Source: Sciscionella sediminilitoris (GTDB lineage: Bacteria; Actinomycetota; Actinomycetes; Mycobacteriales; Pseudonocardiaceae). Taken from it: a stretch of DNA of 56,755 nt. Location: positions 1 to 56,755 of the forward strand of contig NZ_JALM01000055.1 of the NCBI RefSeq assembly GCF_000737195.2, written 5' to 3'. Under the pieces are notes generated by a model. That model did not search any database. It saw only the letters and a program-made list of their open reading frames with translations, and had not been told where the DNA came from. Shown here piece after piece: positions 16,327 through 23,965 of this stretch (the stretch's first letter is position 1; every line of letters starts with the position of its first letter). The position numbers and the translations under genes are program-made.

Positions 16327-16913
16327 TGGAGATGAACGCGCACGAGGTCCTGGCGGATTACCGGGCCGCGCAAGACTGCTTCGAAACCGTCCTGGCCGAG
16401 GTGCCGCCGCGGGACTGGGACGCCCCCTCGGAGTGCGCGGAATGGAGCGTGCGGGACGTGGTCGGCCACACGATCTGGGGCCTGGAACTCGTCCGGCACC
16501 TGGCGACCGGGCAGGACTACCTCGATCGCACCGGCAGCCCCGGAAGCGAGCGACCGGGCGAGCTCGCCGGTGCGGATCCCCGCGACACCTGGCGAGGCGC
16601 ACGTGCCGCGCTCTCGCTCACCGTGACCTCCCTGGGGAATCCCGCGCCGTCTGCCTTCGTCGCGGCGCACCCGGACGCACGGCTGCGGGAATTCCTCGGC
16701 GTCGTCACCCTGGATTTCCTCGCGCACAGCTGGGATATCGGGCACGCCATCGGAGTTCCGGTAACCCTGGACACCGGTTTGCTGCGGCGCACGGCACCGG
16801 TGGCGCGGGCGATCGTCGTCCGCGCCACCGGCATGTTCGCCCCGCGGGCCCCGTGCCCGGACGGGGCCGATGAGCAGACGCGCTGGCTGGCCTTCCTCGG
16901 CAGAAAGGCCTGA
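16326..16913 (+). CDS. TIGR03086-type / mycothiol-dependent maleylpyruvate isomerase N-domain protein (DinB fold)
   Basis: 195 residues, four-helix DinB-like bundle. The pattern CAEWSVRDVVGHTIWGLE with W-x-V-R-D-x-x-x-H supplies the first metal His, and FLAHSWDIGHAIG supplies the second HxWD-type cluster. Such proteins bind a divalent metal and may use mycothiol; most have no known substrate. The ATG at 16326 overlaps the previous stop by one base (TGATG); GTG 16323 and ATG 16332 are alternatives. It ends six bases before a convergent methyltransferase gene. Confidence 0.85.
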   Translation: MEMNAHEVLADYRAAQDCFETVLAEVPPRDWDAPSECAEWSVRDVVGHTIWGLELVRHLATGQDYLDRTGSPGSERPGELAGADPRDTWRGARAALSLTVTSLGNPAPSAFVAAHPDARLREFLGVVTLDFLAHSWDIGHAIGVPVTLDTGLLRRTAPVARAIVVRATGMFAPRAPCPDGADEQTRWLAFLGRKA

Positions 16914-16918
16914 CCGGA

Positions 16919-17758
16919 TCAGGGTTTGCGGCCGACGCCCGCGTAGACCCCGGACTTCTCCGGTTCGGTGTCGGTCTCGGTTTCGTCCGGCCGCCATTGC
17001 GGAGTGAACACCAGGCCCGGTTCGATGAACTCGAAGCCGTCGAAGAACGGTTCGATCGCCGCCTTGCTGCGCAGGGTGACGGGGTTGGCGGTCTTGCGGT
17101 AGGAGTCCCCGAAGGCCTGCAGATCCGGCCGGTTGTCGGTGGTTCCGTGCGAGATGGCCAGATAACTGCCCGGGCAGAGCGCATCCCGGTACCGGCCGAG
17201 GATGGCCCGCGGATCGTCCTCGTCCGGGATGAAATGCAGGATGGTGCACATGATCAGCGCGATCGGTTCGTCGAAATCCAGCAGTCGCGTGGTGACCGGG
17301 TCCTCGAGAATCGCGGCGGGTTTCCGGAAATCGGCGGCGACGATGTCGGCGTTCGGGTTGTCCGCGAGGATCCGCTTGCTGTGCATGACCGCGACGGCCT
17401 CGTTGTCCACGTAGACGACGCGTGCCTCCGGATCGGTTTCCTGGGCGATCTCGTGCACATTGCCCACCGTGGGGATCCCGGAACCGAGATCGAGGTACTG
17501 GCGCACCCCGAGGGCGGACAGTTCCCGGACCGCGCGCCGCAGGAACCGGCGGTTCAGCGTGGCCACGTACTTCACATCGGGCAGCAGCTGCTCGGCCTGG
17601 TGCGCGAACTCCCGGTCCACCGCGAAGTTGTACGCGCCCCCGAGGTAGTAGTCGTAGACCCGCGCCGCGTTCGGCCGATCCAGATCCACATCCAGCTCGG
17701 CCCACTCGTCGTCGATGCCACCCACTGGTCTCACAGCCCTTCCATCCTCGGCCCTCAC
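16919..17758 (-). CDS. SAM-dependent methyltransferase, SAV2177 family (PF04672)
   Basis: 279 residues. The sequence begins with the family's PNAARVYDYYLGGAYNFAVD, then QYLDLGSGIPTVGNVHEIAQ (SAM-binding glycine loop), VVYVDNEAVAVMHS (acidic residue for ribose) and IMCTILHFIPDEDDPRAIL. This family is expanded in streptomycetes and relatives; substrates are largely unknown. Start is GTG at 17758. It is a single-gene unit convergent with the TIGR03086 gene and divergent from the SRPBCC operon. Confidence 0.92.
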   Translation of the reverse strand: MRAEDGRAVRPVGGIDDEWAELDVDLDRPNAARVYDYYLGGAYNFAVDREFAHQAEQLLPDVKYVATLNRRFLRRAVRELSALGVRQYLDLGSGIPTVGNVHEIAQETDPEARVVYVDNEAVAVMHSKRILADNPNADIVAADFRKPAAILEDPVTTRLLDFDEPIALIMCTILHFIPDEDDPRAILGRYRDALCPGSYLAISHGTTDNRPDLQAFGDSYRKTANPVTLRSKAAIEPFFDGFEFIEPGLVFTPQWRPDETETDTEPEKSGVYAGVGRKP

Positions 17759-17856
17759 GGCAGCAGCACCCTACCGCACCGCGCGAACCGGGAAACCCTT
17801 GTCCTATCAGGGATTCCCAACTACTCCGAAGGAGTGAGGCAACTTGCAACTCATCC

Positions 17857-17901
17857 TTGACGCAACTGACTGGTTGCCATAGTGTAGCAACCAATCAGTT
17901 G
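17857..17901 (+). promoter_or_regulatory. Promoter overlapped by a long palindromic operator, upstream of the SRPBCC-ArsR operon
   Basis: TTGACG (17857-17862), a 17-bp spacer and TAGTGT (17880-17885) make a good sigma-70-type promoter. An inverted repeat with 15-bp arms and one mismatch covers it: CAACTGACTGGTTGC (17863-17877) against GCAACCAATCAGTTG (17887-17901), with a 9-bp centre. An ArsR repressor gene is the second gene of the operon, so autorepression by blocking the -10 region is the straightforward reading. TTGCCATA also recurs directly on both sides. Confidence 0.75.
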
Positions 17902-17920
17902 CCATACAGTGGAGGTGGCC

Positions 17921-18340
17921 ATGGGATTCCCCGATCGCATCGAACGGACCGTCGAGCTGGCACATCCACCGGAGGTGGTGTGGCGGGCGCTCACCACGGC
18001 CGAAGGGCTCGGTACCTGGTTCGGGGACGAGTCGGCGCGGATCGAACTGCGCCCCGGCGGCACGGCGCGGCTGACCTGGAGCCACGGCCATGCGGTGGAC
18101 ATGGTGGTGGAGCGGGTGGCGGAACCGCGGGTGTTCGCGTTCTCCTGGCCCGCCTCCGACGGCGAGAACCCGGTGCACACCCATGTCGAGTTCACCCTCG
18201 AACCGACGGGCTCCGGGACCCGGCTGACCATGATCGAGACGGGGTTCGCCCAGCTGCCCGGCCAGGAGGCTTATGAATCACACACCGAGGGATGGACCCG
18301 CGAACTCGGCGAACTGGTCGACTATCTGAATGCCGCATGA
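17921..18340 (+). CDS. SRPBCC (START/AHSA1-like) domain protein
   Basis: 139 residues, a single helix-grip domain: RIERTVELAHPPEVVWRAL at the start, GLGTWFGDESARIELRPGG, FAFSWPA, TRLTMIETGF and a C-terminal helix WTRELGELVDYL. It is a hydrophobic-ligand-binding fold; AHSA1-like members usually lack a defined reaction. GGAGG lies five bases before the chosen ATG (17921); the in-frame GTG at 17909 precedes this site and is rejected. It is co-transcribed with ArsR, whose start codon lies 11 bp inside this gene. Confidence 0.88.
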   Translation: MGFPDRIERTVELAHPPEVVWRALTTAEGLGTWFGDESARIELRPGGTARLTWSHGHAVDMVVERVAEPRVFAFSWPASDGENPVHTHVEFTLEPTGSGTRLTMIETGFAQLPGQEAYESHTEGWTRELGELVDYLNAA

Positions 18341-18677
18341 CACCGAGGCGATCGCCGAACAGGTCTTCATCGCCCTCGCCGATCCGAGCCGGCGCGCCAT
18401 CCTGACCGCGCTCGCCGCGCACGGCCCGGCCACGGCGACCGATCTCGCCGAACGGCTGCCGATCACCAGGCAGGCGATCGCCAAGCACCTGAACCTGCTG
18501 ACCGAGGCCGGACTGGTCACCGCCGAGCCCGGGGAACGGCGCCGCGTGCGCTATCGGCTGTACTCGGCCCCGATGCGGGTGGCACAGCAGTTCCTCGCGG
18601 CGATGGCCCGCGACTGGGACGGCCGCCTGGACGCACTGCGCGAACACCTGAACCGAGGAGAAAGCCATGACGAATGA
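18330..18677 (+). CDS. ArsR family winged-helix repressor
   Basis: 115 residues: FIALADPSRRAILTALAAHG, then TATDLAERLPITRQAIAKHLNLLTEAGLV (recognition helix) and a beta wing RRRVRYRLY. There is no Cys pair for a thiolate metal site, so it belongs to the non-metal ArsR group commonly paired with SRPBCC proteins. It overlaps both neighbours (11 bp each side) and probably binds the palindrome at 17863-17901. Confidence 0.92.
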   Translation: MPHDTEAIAEQVFIALADPSRRAILTALAAHGPATATDLAERLPITRQAIAKHLNLLTEAGLVTAEPGERRRVRYRLYSAPMRVAQQFLAAMARDWDGRLDALREHLNRGESHDE

Positions 18678-19365
18678 CGCACTGCCCCCGGTGGTCGACC
18701 GGGCCACCTGGCAGGCCGAGCGGGATGCCCTGCTGGACCGGGAAAAGGCGCACACCCGCGAGGGCGATGCGATCGCGGCTGCCCGGCGGCGGCTGCCCAT
18801 GGTGGAGGTGGACCCGGAGCTGTCGCTGACCGGCCCGGACGGCCCGGTGCGCCTGGTGGATGTGTTCGAGGGCCGTACCCGGCTGATCGCCTATTTCCAC
18901 ATGTGGCACACCGGAAAACCGGCCGCCGAACAGTGCGAGGGCTGCACCTTCTACAACAGCCAGATCCGCGAACTGTCCTATCTGCACGCCAGCGACGTCA
19001 CCTATGCCACCTTCTGCCAGGGTCCGTACGCGGAAAGCGTGCGCTATCGCGATTTCCTCGGCCTGGACATGCCCTGGTACTCGGTGCTCGACAGCGCGGA
19101 CGAACTGCTCGCCGGGCGCGGGCCGTTCCTGCTGGCGAGCTATCTGCGCACGGGCGAGCGGGTGTTCGAGACCTACGCGACGAGCGGGCGCGGTGTCGAG
19201 GTGATGGCGCCGAGCTACGGGCTGCTGGACCTGACCGTGTACGGCCGCCAGGAGAACTGGGAGGACTCCCCCGAAGGGTGGCCGCAACCGTTCGGCGCGG
19301 GCGGTCTGGAACGCACCGGCGGCCGCCCCACCGCGCAGTGGTCCCGCCTCGAATCCCGGCGATGA
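18667..19365 (+). CDS. DUF899 family thioredoxin-like protein
   Basis: 232 residues. It shows the DUF899 pattern: RLPMVEVDPELSLTGPDG, LIAYFHMWH, EQCEGCTFYNSQI (CxxC-type site in the thioredoxin fold), FCQGPYAESVRYRDFLG and the closing APSYGLLDLTVYGRQENWEDSPEGWPQ. Function is unknown, with a redox role suggested by the CEGC motif. GAGGAGAAAG precedes the ATG. It is the last gene of the ArsR-controlled operon. Confidence 0.9.
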   Translation: MTNDALPPVVDRATWQAERDALLDREKAHTREGDAIAAARRRLPMVEVDPELSLTGPDGPVRLVDVFEGRTRLIAYFHMWHTGKPAAEQCEGCTFYNSQIRELSYLHASDVTYATFCQGPYAESVRYRDFLGLDMPWYSVLDSADELLAGRGPFLLASYLRTGERVFETYATSGRGVEVMAPSYGLLDLTVYGRQENWEDSPEGWPQPFGAGGLERTGGRPTAQWSRLESRR

Positions 19366-19426
19366 CCGGAATCGCCGCCGTAGGATGAGCCGAGGATACG
19401 CGGTTCGGCGAAGGGCGGGGAATGTC

Positions 19427-20263
19427 ATGACCGAGGTCCCGGACAGCACCGCGGTCCGCACCGCACTGTGGCGGGCGCGGCACCTCGAATCCGACGCGCC
19501 GCCCCCGGTTTTCACCGACGAGATCGGCCTGCGGCTGGCCGATCCCGAGCCGGACTGGCGCGACCGCGCGGACATGGATCCGGTCACCACGAGCGGTTTC
19601 CGGGCGGGCATGGTCTCCAGGGCCCGGTTCGTCGAGGATCTGGTCACCGAGCAGGCCGAACGGGGCGTGCCGCAGTACGTGATCCTCGGCGCCGGGCTGG
19701 ACACCTTCGCGCAGCGGCGCCCGGATCTCACCGCGCGGCTGCGGGTCTTCGAGATCGACCAGCCGGAAACCCAGGACTGGAAACGGCGGCGGCTCACCGA
19801 ACTGGGCCTGCCACACCCGGAGTTCGTTCCGGTCGATTTCGAAGCCGGGGAATCCTGGCGGGAACGACTGGTGACGGCGGGGTTCGACGCGGAGCGCCCC
19901 TCGGTGGTGGCCGCGACCGGGGTCGTCATGTACCTCACCGAGGACGCGATCGAGGCCACACTGCGCGAGATCGCGCGCCTCGCCCAGGGGTCCGTGCTGG
20001 CGTTGACCTTCCTGCTGCCCGTGGAGCTCGCCGCGGCATCCGAACGGGCACTCATCGAGCAGGTGGTGCGATCCGCGCGCACCTCCGGTACTCCGTTCCG
20101 CAGTTTCTTCCGGCCGACCGAAATGCTCGCCCTTGCCCGCGCCGCCGGGTTCGCCACGGCGCACCACGTGTCCTCGGCCGAACTGACCGAGCGCTACTTC
20201 GCGAACCGGGCGGACGGCCTGCGCCCGACGAGTGGCGAGGCGTTCCTGCTCGCGGAAACCTAG
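19427..20263 (+). CDS. SAM-dependent methyltransferase, leucine carboxyl methyltransferase-like (TIGR00027/PF04072)
   Basis: 278 residues. The family layout is clear: DSTAVRTALWRARHLESDAP, RARFVEDLV, QYVILGAGLDTFAQRRPDL (SAM loop), RVFEIDQPETQDWKRRRL and AATGVVMYLTEDAIEATL. Mycobacterial relatives are abundant, mostly of unknown substrate. The open frame begins at 19385, but ATG 19427 matches the family start and has a GGGGAA stretch upstream. No operon partner; 61 bp after the DUF899 gene. Confidence 0.88.
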   Translation: MTEVPDSTAVRTALWRARHLESDAPPPVFTDEIGLRLADPEPDWRDRADMDPVTTSGFRAGMVSRARFVEDLVTEQAERGVPQYVILGAGLDTFAQRRPDLTARLRVFEIDQPETQDWKRRRLTELGLPHPEFVPVDFEAGESWRERLVTAGFDAERPSVVAATGVVMYLTEDAIEATLREIARLAQGSVLALTFLLPVELAAASERALIEQVVRSARTSGTPFRSFFRPTEMLALARAAGFATAHHVSSAELTERYFANRADGLRPTSGEAFLLAET

Positions 20264-20402
20264 CGCGAACGCGGCGATGCCACCCAGAGGAAAGCGCCGT
20301 TAGCCCGAACGTGTGTCAAGACCTTACGTGAACCCTGCCTTGTTGGTAAGAATCTCACCGTCAGTTGGCCGGTGTCATTCAACGGAAAGCACGAGGGTGC
20401 AC

Positions 20403-20846
20403 ATGAACGAAGTGAAGTCGACCAAGCGTGGCCGGGCCGTCGCCGCCGTGGGAACCTCCCTGGTGGTGTCGGCGCTGTCGCTCGGTCTCGGCGCGGCCCC
20501 GGCCTCGGCGGCGGGCGCGAGCGCCAAGAGTGTCTGCTCGGGTTCGGCATCCGGCGCCCTGCTCAAGTGGGGACCGGTCTCCAAACAGTGCTCCTACACC
20601 AGCCCGGCCAGTGGCTGGAAGGGCAAGCTCAAGGTCTCCTGGAAGGTCCAGGAGAGCACCAACCAGTACGCGTGCGTGCAGGCCAGGATGGGCAAGGCCA
20701 AGAACCCGGACAAGTGGCAGTCGGTCGGCTGCGGGCAGTCCGGTTCCGGCTCGGTCAAGTGGCCGGCGAACAGCGCATCGAACCTCGAGGTCCGCGCCCA
20801 GGCGCGGCCGAACTCGCCGTTGGTCAACGTCGACTACTCGATCTGA
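20403..20846 (+). CDS. Small secreted protein, unknown family
   Basis: 147 residues. A signal peptide is clear: positive N-region (KSTKRGR), hydrophobic core (AVGTSLVVSALSLGLG) and an APASAAGA cleavage site near residue 37. The mature 110 residues contain four Cys (SVC, KQC, YAC, VGC) that could form two disulfides, are rich in Lys, Ser, Gly and Trp (four Trp), and end with a beta-strand pattern. I do not recognise the family. GAGG lies seven bases before the ATG. A strong terminator follows, so it is a stand-alone, probably well-expressed gene. Confidence 0.82.
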   Translation: MNEVKSTKRGRAVAAVGTSLVVSALSLGLGAAPASAAGASAKSVCSGSASGALLKWGPVSKQCSYTSPASGWKGKLKVSWKVQESTNQYACVQARMGKAKNPDKWQSVGCGQSGSGSVKWPANSASNLEVRAQARPNSPLVNVDYSI

Positions 20847-20852
20847 ACAGCC

Positions 20853-20878
20853 GAGGGAGCGCCCCGTGGCGCTCCCTC
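20853..20878. terminator. Bidirectional intrinsic terminator hairpin
   Basis: GAGGGAGCGCC (20853-20863), loop CCGT, GGCGCTCCCTC (20868-20878): a perfect 11-bp stem six bases after the stop of the secreted-protein gene and 25 bases from the stop of the convergent MpaB-like gene. No T-run, as is common for terminators in high-GC actinobacteria. Confidence 0.85.
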
Positions 20879-20902
20879 ACTCAACTACCGTTCCCTCGCT
20901 CA

Positions 20903-21973
20903 CTACGCGGTGGAGCCGAGAATGGGCTCCGATTCGCGAATCCCCTCATCGCTGCGCCGCTTTCCGGCCAGCGCCCGTTCCGCCTGACGGGCGCGCAGTT
21001 CGAGGTGCGCCGTGGCGGGTTCGGTGTAGCCGTAGCGTTCCCGCGCCTGGGCCGGGGTGAGGGTCTCCGGATTGCGGGGCGGCACACCGAGCAGCACCGG
21101 CGCGACGACCGAGACGGTGCTCGGGGACAGCACACCCAGCATCCGGAGCTCGGACTTGCGGTTGAGATGGGCGAGGGCGAAGGTGATCCTGGCCAGCGGC
21201 CGCACCAGCGCGTCCATGGCGCGGCTCTGCCGGATCCCGCCGAGTTCGCGCATCCACCGCGGCATGGTGGCCACGGTGGCCTTGCGCAGCGCGAACGCGA
21301 TGCCCTTGGTGACCGGGCGGAACACGGCGGGCAGTTTCGGCAGCATGACATCGGCCTGCAGCAGGTGGTTCATGGTGTCCTTGGCGACCTGGGAACCGAC
21401 CAGTTGCGGGCGCATTTCCTCGAAGTACTGGCGAACCTCGGCGCGGTTGCGGGGAATGTGCTCCCCCGCGCAGGTCTGCAGTTCGGCGGCGACGGCGCAC
21501 TCCTGCCAGTAGCGCAGCTCGTCCTGCTCGGAGAGCTTGCCGGGGCCGTAACGCTCGTAGGCGTAGAGGATCGAGTGCCACGCGGTGAGGTGGATCCACA
21601 GCTGCGAGCGAGGATCGTTGGCGTCGTACTGCCCACCGGAGAGCGGTTCGATCCCCACCGCCTTGGAATGCACCTTGACCAGCACATCGGCGGCCTTGGA
21701 GGTGGCCCTGCTGTCCCCGAAGGCGACCAGGGCGAAGTAGCGCAGGGTGCGGTCGTAGCGGGTGCGCGGCCGGTCCCAGATCGCGTGAGTCTCGTCGACG
21801 GAGGCGACCAGCGCGGGATCCAGTTCCTCGACGACCACCGCGCGCTGGAAGCCCACGGTCAGCGAGGTCGGATAGCTCCACACCCGCCAGGTCACCGAAT
21901 CCGGGCCGAAGAATCCGTAGTCCTCGGCGGGCTCGACGGTCTTCCGGTTCGGGACAGCGACTGACCGTGCCAT
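20903..21973 (-). CDS. MpaB-like oxygenase (DUF2236 / latex-clearing-protein-related)
   Basis: 356 residues. Conserved DUF2236 features are YGFFGPDSVTWRVWSYPTSL near the N-terminus, RTLRYFALVAFGDS, LWIHLTAWHSILYAYERYG (His-rich helix expected near haem b), LRYWQECAVAAELQ and a C-terminal helical region. Related proteins (MpaB, Lcp, Rubber oxygenase group) bind haem b and cleave double bonds oxidatively. ATG at 21973 has GGAG six bases upstream; ATG 21979 would have none. Expression is probably controlled by the palindrome at 21991-22014. Confidence 0.88.
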   Translation of the reverse strand: MARSVAVPNRKTVEPAEDYGFFGPDSVTWRVWSYPTSLTVGFQRAVVVEELDPALVASVDETHAIWDRPRTRYDRTLRYFALVAFGDSRATSKAADVLVKVHSKAVGIEPLSGGQYDANDPRSQLWIHLTAWHSILYAYERYGPGKLSEQDELRYWQECAVAAELQTCAGEHIPRNRAEVRQYFEEMRPQLVGSQVAKDTMNHLLQADVMLPKLPAVFRPVTKGIAFALRKATVATMPRWMRELGGIRQSRAMDALVRPLARITFALAHLNRKSELRMLGVLSPSTVSVVAPVLLGVPPRNPETLTPAQARERYGYTEPATAHLELRARQAERALAGKRRSDEGIRESEPILGSTA

Positions 21974-21990
21974 GAGCATCTCCTCTTCGA

Positions 21991-22014
21991 GCTACCTACT
22001 GACGAGTAGGTAGC
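21991..22014. promoter_or_regulatory. Perfect TetR-type operator palindrome, orphan
   Basis: GCTACCTACT (21991-22000), GACG, AGTAGGTAGC (22005-22014): perfect 10-bp arms, 18 bp upstream of the MpaB-like start codon. The form is typical of TetR-family sites, but no TetR gene is adjacent; the nearest is at 26217 and has its own operator. Confidence 0.7.
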
Positions 22015-22113
22015 GTAGCAGGGTTTCGGCGGATCGGGCATCCCTCGCGCGGAGAAGATTCCCCGTCCGGAACACGCCAGCACCCGGCGGCCGAGATGTA
22101 GTTCGCTGCACCG

Positions 22114-23040
22114 ATGCGGACGCGGAACATCGCCGGCCAGTTCGTCCTGCTCGCGCTGGCCTGGGGAACGAGCTTCCTGTTCATCAAGATCGGCCTGCGC
22201 GCGCTGAGCCCGGCGCAGGTGGTACTGGCCAGGCTGGTCTTCGGCGCGCTCGCGCTCGGCACGCTGCTACTGGTCACCCGCAGGCCGGTGCCCCGCGAAC
22301 CACGGGTCTGGGCACATCTGACGGTGGTGGCCCTGCTGTTGTGCGTGCTGCCCTTCCTGTTGTTCTCCGTGGCCGAACAGCGGATCTCCTCCGGGCTGGC
22401 GAGTATTCTCAACGCCACCACCCCGCTGCTCGCGCTCGCCTTCGCCGCAGCGTTCGTCCGGGGTGAACGGATCACCAGGGACCGGGGCATCGGGCTCGGC
22501 CTCGGGTTCGCGGGCGTGCTCACCATCATCGGGCCGTGGCACGCCTTCGAGGGCGGTGACCTGCTCGCCGAGCTGGCCTGCCTCGGCGCGACGACCTGTT
22601 ACGGCCTCGCGTTCGCCTATCTGCGCCACTTCTTTGCCGGGCGCAGTGTTGCCGGGCGCGGGATGGACGCCGCCTCGCTCGCCTTCGGTCAGGTGCTCAC
22701 CGGCGCGGTGCTGATGCTGCTGGTCACCCCGTGGCTGGCGAGCACTCCGATCACCGGGCTCGATCCGGTCGTGGTGCTGAGCATGCTCGCCCTCGGCGCG
22801 TTCGGCACCGGCTTCGCCTATGTGTGGAACAACAACATCGTCGCCGCGTGGGGCGCGGCGAACGCCGCCGCGGTCACCTATCTGTCACCCGTGGTCGGCG
22901 TGCTGCTCGGCGTGCTCCTCCTCGACGAGCCGTTGAACTGGAACCAGCCGCTCGGCGCCGTCCTCGTGGTCCTCGGCATCCTCGCCGCGCACGGCCGCCT
23001 CCGCCTCCTGCGCGGGAGTGGATTCCTGCGCAGTCGCTGA
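22114..23040 (+). CDS. EamA/DMT family transporter (10 TM)
   Basis: 308 residues with ten hydrophobic helices in two EamA repeats. The first opens FVLLALAWGTSFLFIKIGL and the second opens CLGATTCYGLAFAYLRHFF; the end is AAVTYLSPVVGVLLGVLLLDEPLNWNQPLGAVLVVLGI, the normal family C-terminus. It is an inner-membrane metabolite exporter of unknown substrate. The last 156 bp overlap the 3' end of the opposing slipin gene; since the helices there are canonical, this strand is certainly coding in the overlap. Confidence 0.92.
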   Translation: MRTRNIAGQFVLLALAWGTSFLFIKIGLRALSPAQVVLARLVFGALALGTLLLVTRRPVPREPRVWAHLTVVALLLCVLPFLLFSVAEQRISSGLASILNATTPLLALAFAAAFVRGERITRDRGIGLGLGFAGVLTIIGPWHAFEGGDLLAELACLGATTCYGLAFAYLRHFFAGRSVAGRGMDAASLAFGQVLTGAVLMLLVTPWLASTPITGLDPVVVLSMLALGAFGTGFAYVWNNNIVAAWGAANAAAVTYLSPVVGVLLGVLLLDEPLNWNQPLGAVLVVLGILAAHGRLRLLRGSGFLRSR

Positions 23041-23808
23041 ACCGGTCGACTGTTCGAGGAACCGGAGCAGTTCGACCGGGAAGGGCAGCACGAGCGTGGA
23101 GTTCTTCTCCGCGGCGACCTCCACGACGGTCTCCAGCAGGCGCAGCTGTAAGGCGGACGGGGTCGAGGCCATGGCTTCGGCGGCCTGGGCCAGTTTCGCC
23201 GAGGCCTGCAGTTCGCCCTCCGCGGAGATCACCCGGGACCGGCGCTCCCGCTCCGCCTCGGCCTGCCGGGACATGGACCGTTTCATGGTCTCCGGCAGCG
23301 AGACGTCCTTGATCTCCACCCGGTCGATGTGAATACCCCAGCCCAGCGCCGGGCTGTCGATCATCATCTCGAGGCCCTGGTTGAGGTGCTCCCGGTTGGA
23401 AAGCAGATCGTCGAGCTCGCTCTTGCCGATGATGGAACGCAGCGAGGTCTGGGCCACCTGGCAGATCGCCGAACGGTAGTCCTCCACGTTCACGATGGCC
23501 TGCCAGGGATCGGTGACCTGGAAATAGATGACCGCGTCCACCCGGACGGTCACGTTGTCCCGCGTGATGCCGTCCTGCGCGGGCACCGGCATGGTCACCA
23601 CCTGCATGTTCACCTTGTGCAGCCGGTCCACCCCGGGGATCAGCACGGCAAGGCCGGGACCGCGCACCCGCTGCAGGGTGCGGCCGAACCGGAACACCAG
23701 TCCGCGCTCGTACTGCTTCACCACCCGCAGGCTCGCCCCGAGCGCGCACAGGCCGAGGACGATCAGCGCACCGAGCAGACTGATGATCGTGACAATCACA
23801 GCACTCAT
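22885..23808 (-). CDS. Slipin / SPFH-band-7 membrane protein
   Basis: 307 residues. One N-terminal membrane helix (VIVTIISLLGALIVLGLCALG) precedes the SPFH domain: VVKQYERGLVFRFGRTLQ, GLAVLIPGVDRLHKVNMQ, TRDNVTVRVDAVIYFQVTDP and SELDDLLSNREHLNQGLE, then a coiled-coil (QAEAERERRSRVISAEGEL). Such proteins organise membrane microdomains, usually with an NfeD partner, which is absent here. The normal fold ends near LVLPFPVELLRFLE; the further 50 residues are acidic and low complexity and are encoded antisense to the EamA gene, so they may be a read-through extension. ATG 23808 is chosen; GTG 23814 is also possible. Confidence 0.9.
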   Translation of the reverse strand: MSAVIVTIISLLGALIVLGLCALGASLRVVKQYERGLVFRFGRTLQRVRGPGLAVLIPGVDRLHKVNMQVVTMPVPAQDGITRDNVTVRVDAVIYFQVTDPWQAIVNVEDYRSAICQVAQTSLRSIIGKSELDDLLSNREHLNQGLEMMIDSPALGWGIHIDRVEIKDVSLPETMKRSMSRQAEAERERRSRVISAEGELQASAKLAQAAEAMASTPSALQLRLLETVVEVAAEKNSTLVLPFPVELLRFLEQSTGSATAQESTPAQEAEAAVRGEDAEDHEDGAERLVPVQRLVEEEHAEQHADHG

Positions 23809-23913
23809 AGCCACTCACTCCCAACAAACGAGGAATGCGCGTCTCTGACGGTACTCCTGTCGGCGCGGTTCGCACCCCGGAAACGATTCATCGTAATTCT
23901 TTCGATTCCCTGA

Positions 23914-23965
23914 CATCCGGTTCGGATGCGCTGTGCGGGCGGGCGTATCCGGTTAGCTTCCGGAT
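23914..23965 (+). promoter_or_regulatory. Paired ATCCGGTT dyads upstream of the epimerase
   Basis: CATCCG-gtt-CGGATG (23914-23928) and ATCCGG-ttagctt-CCGGAT (23947-23965) share the half-site ATCCGGTT, 32 bp apart (three turns). The second abuts the epimerase ATG and contains a TTAGCT that could be a -10 for a leaderless message. Likely a two-site operator; the protein is unknown. Confidence 0.5.
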
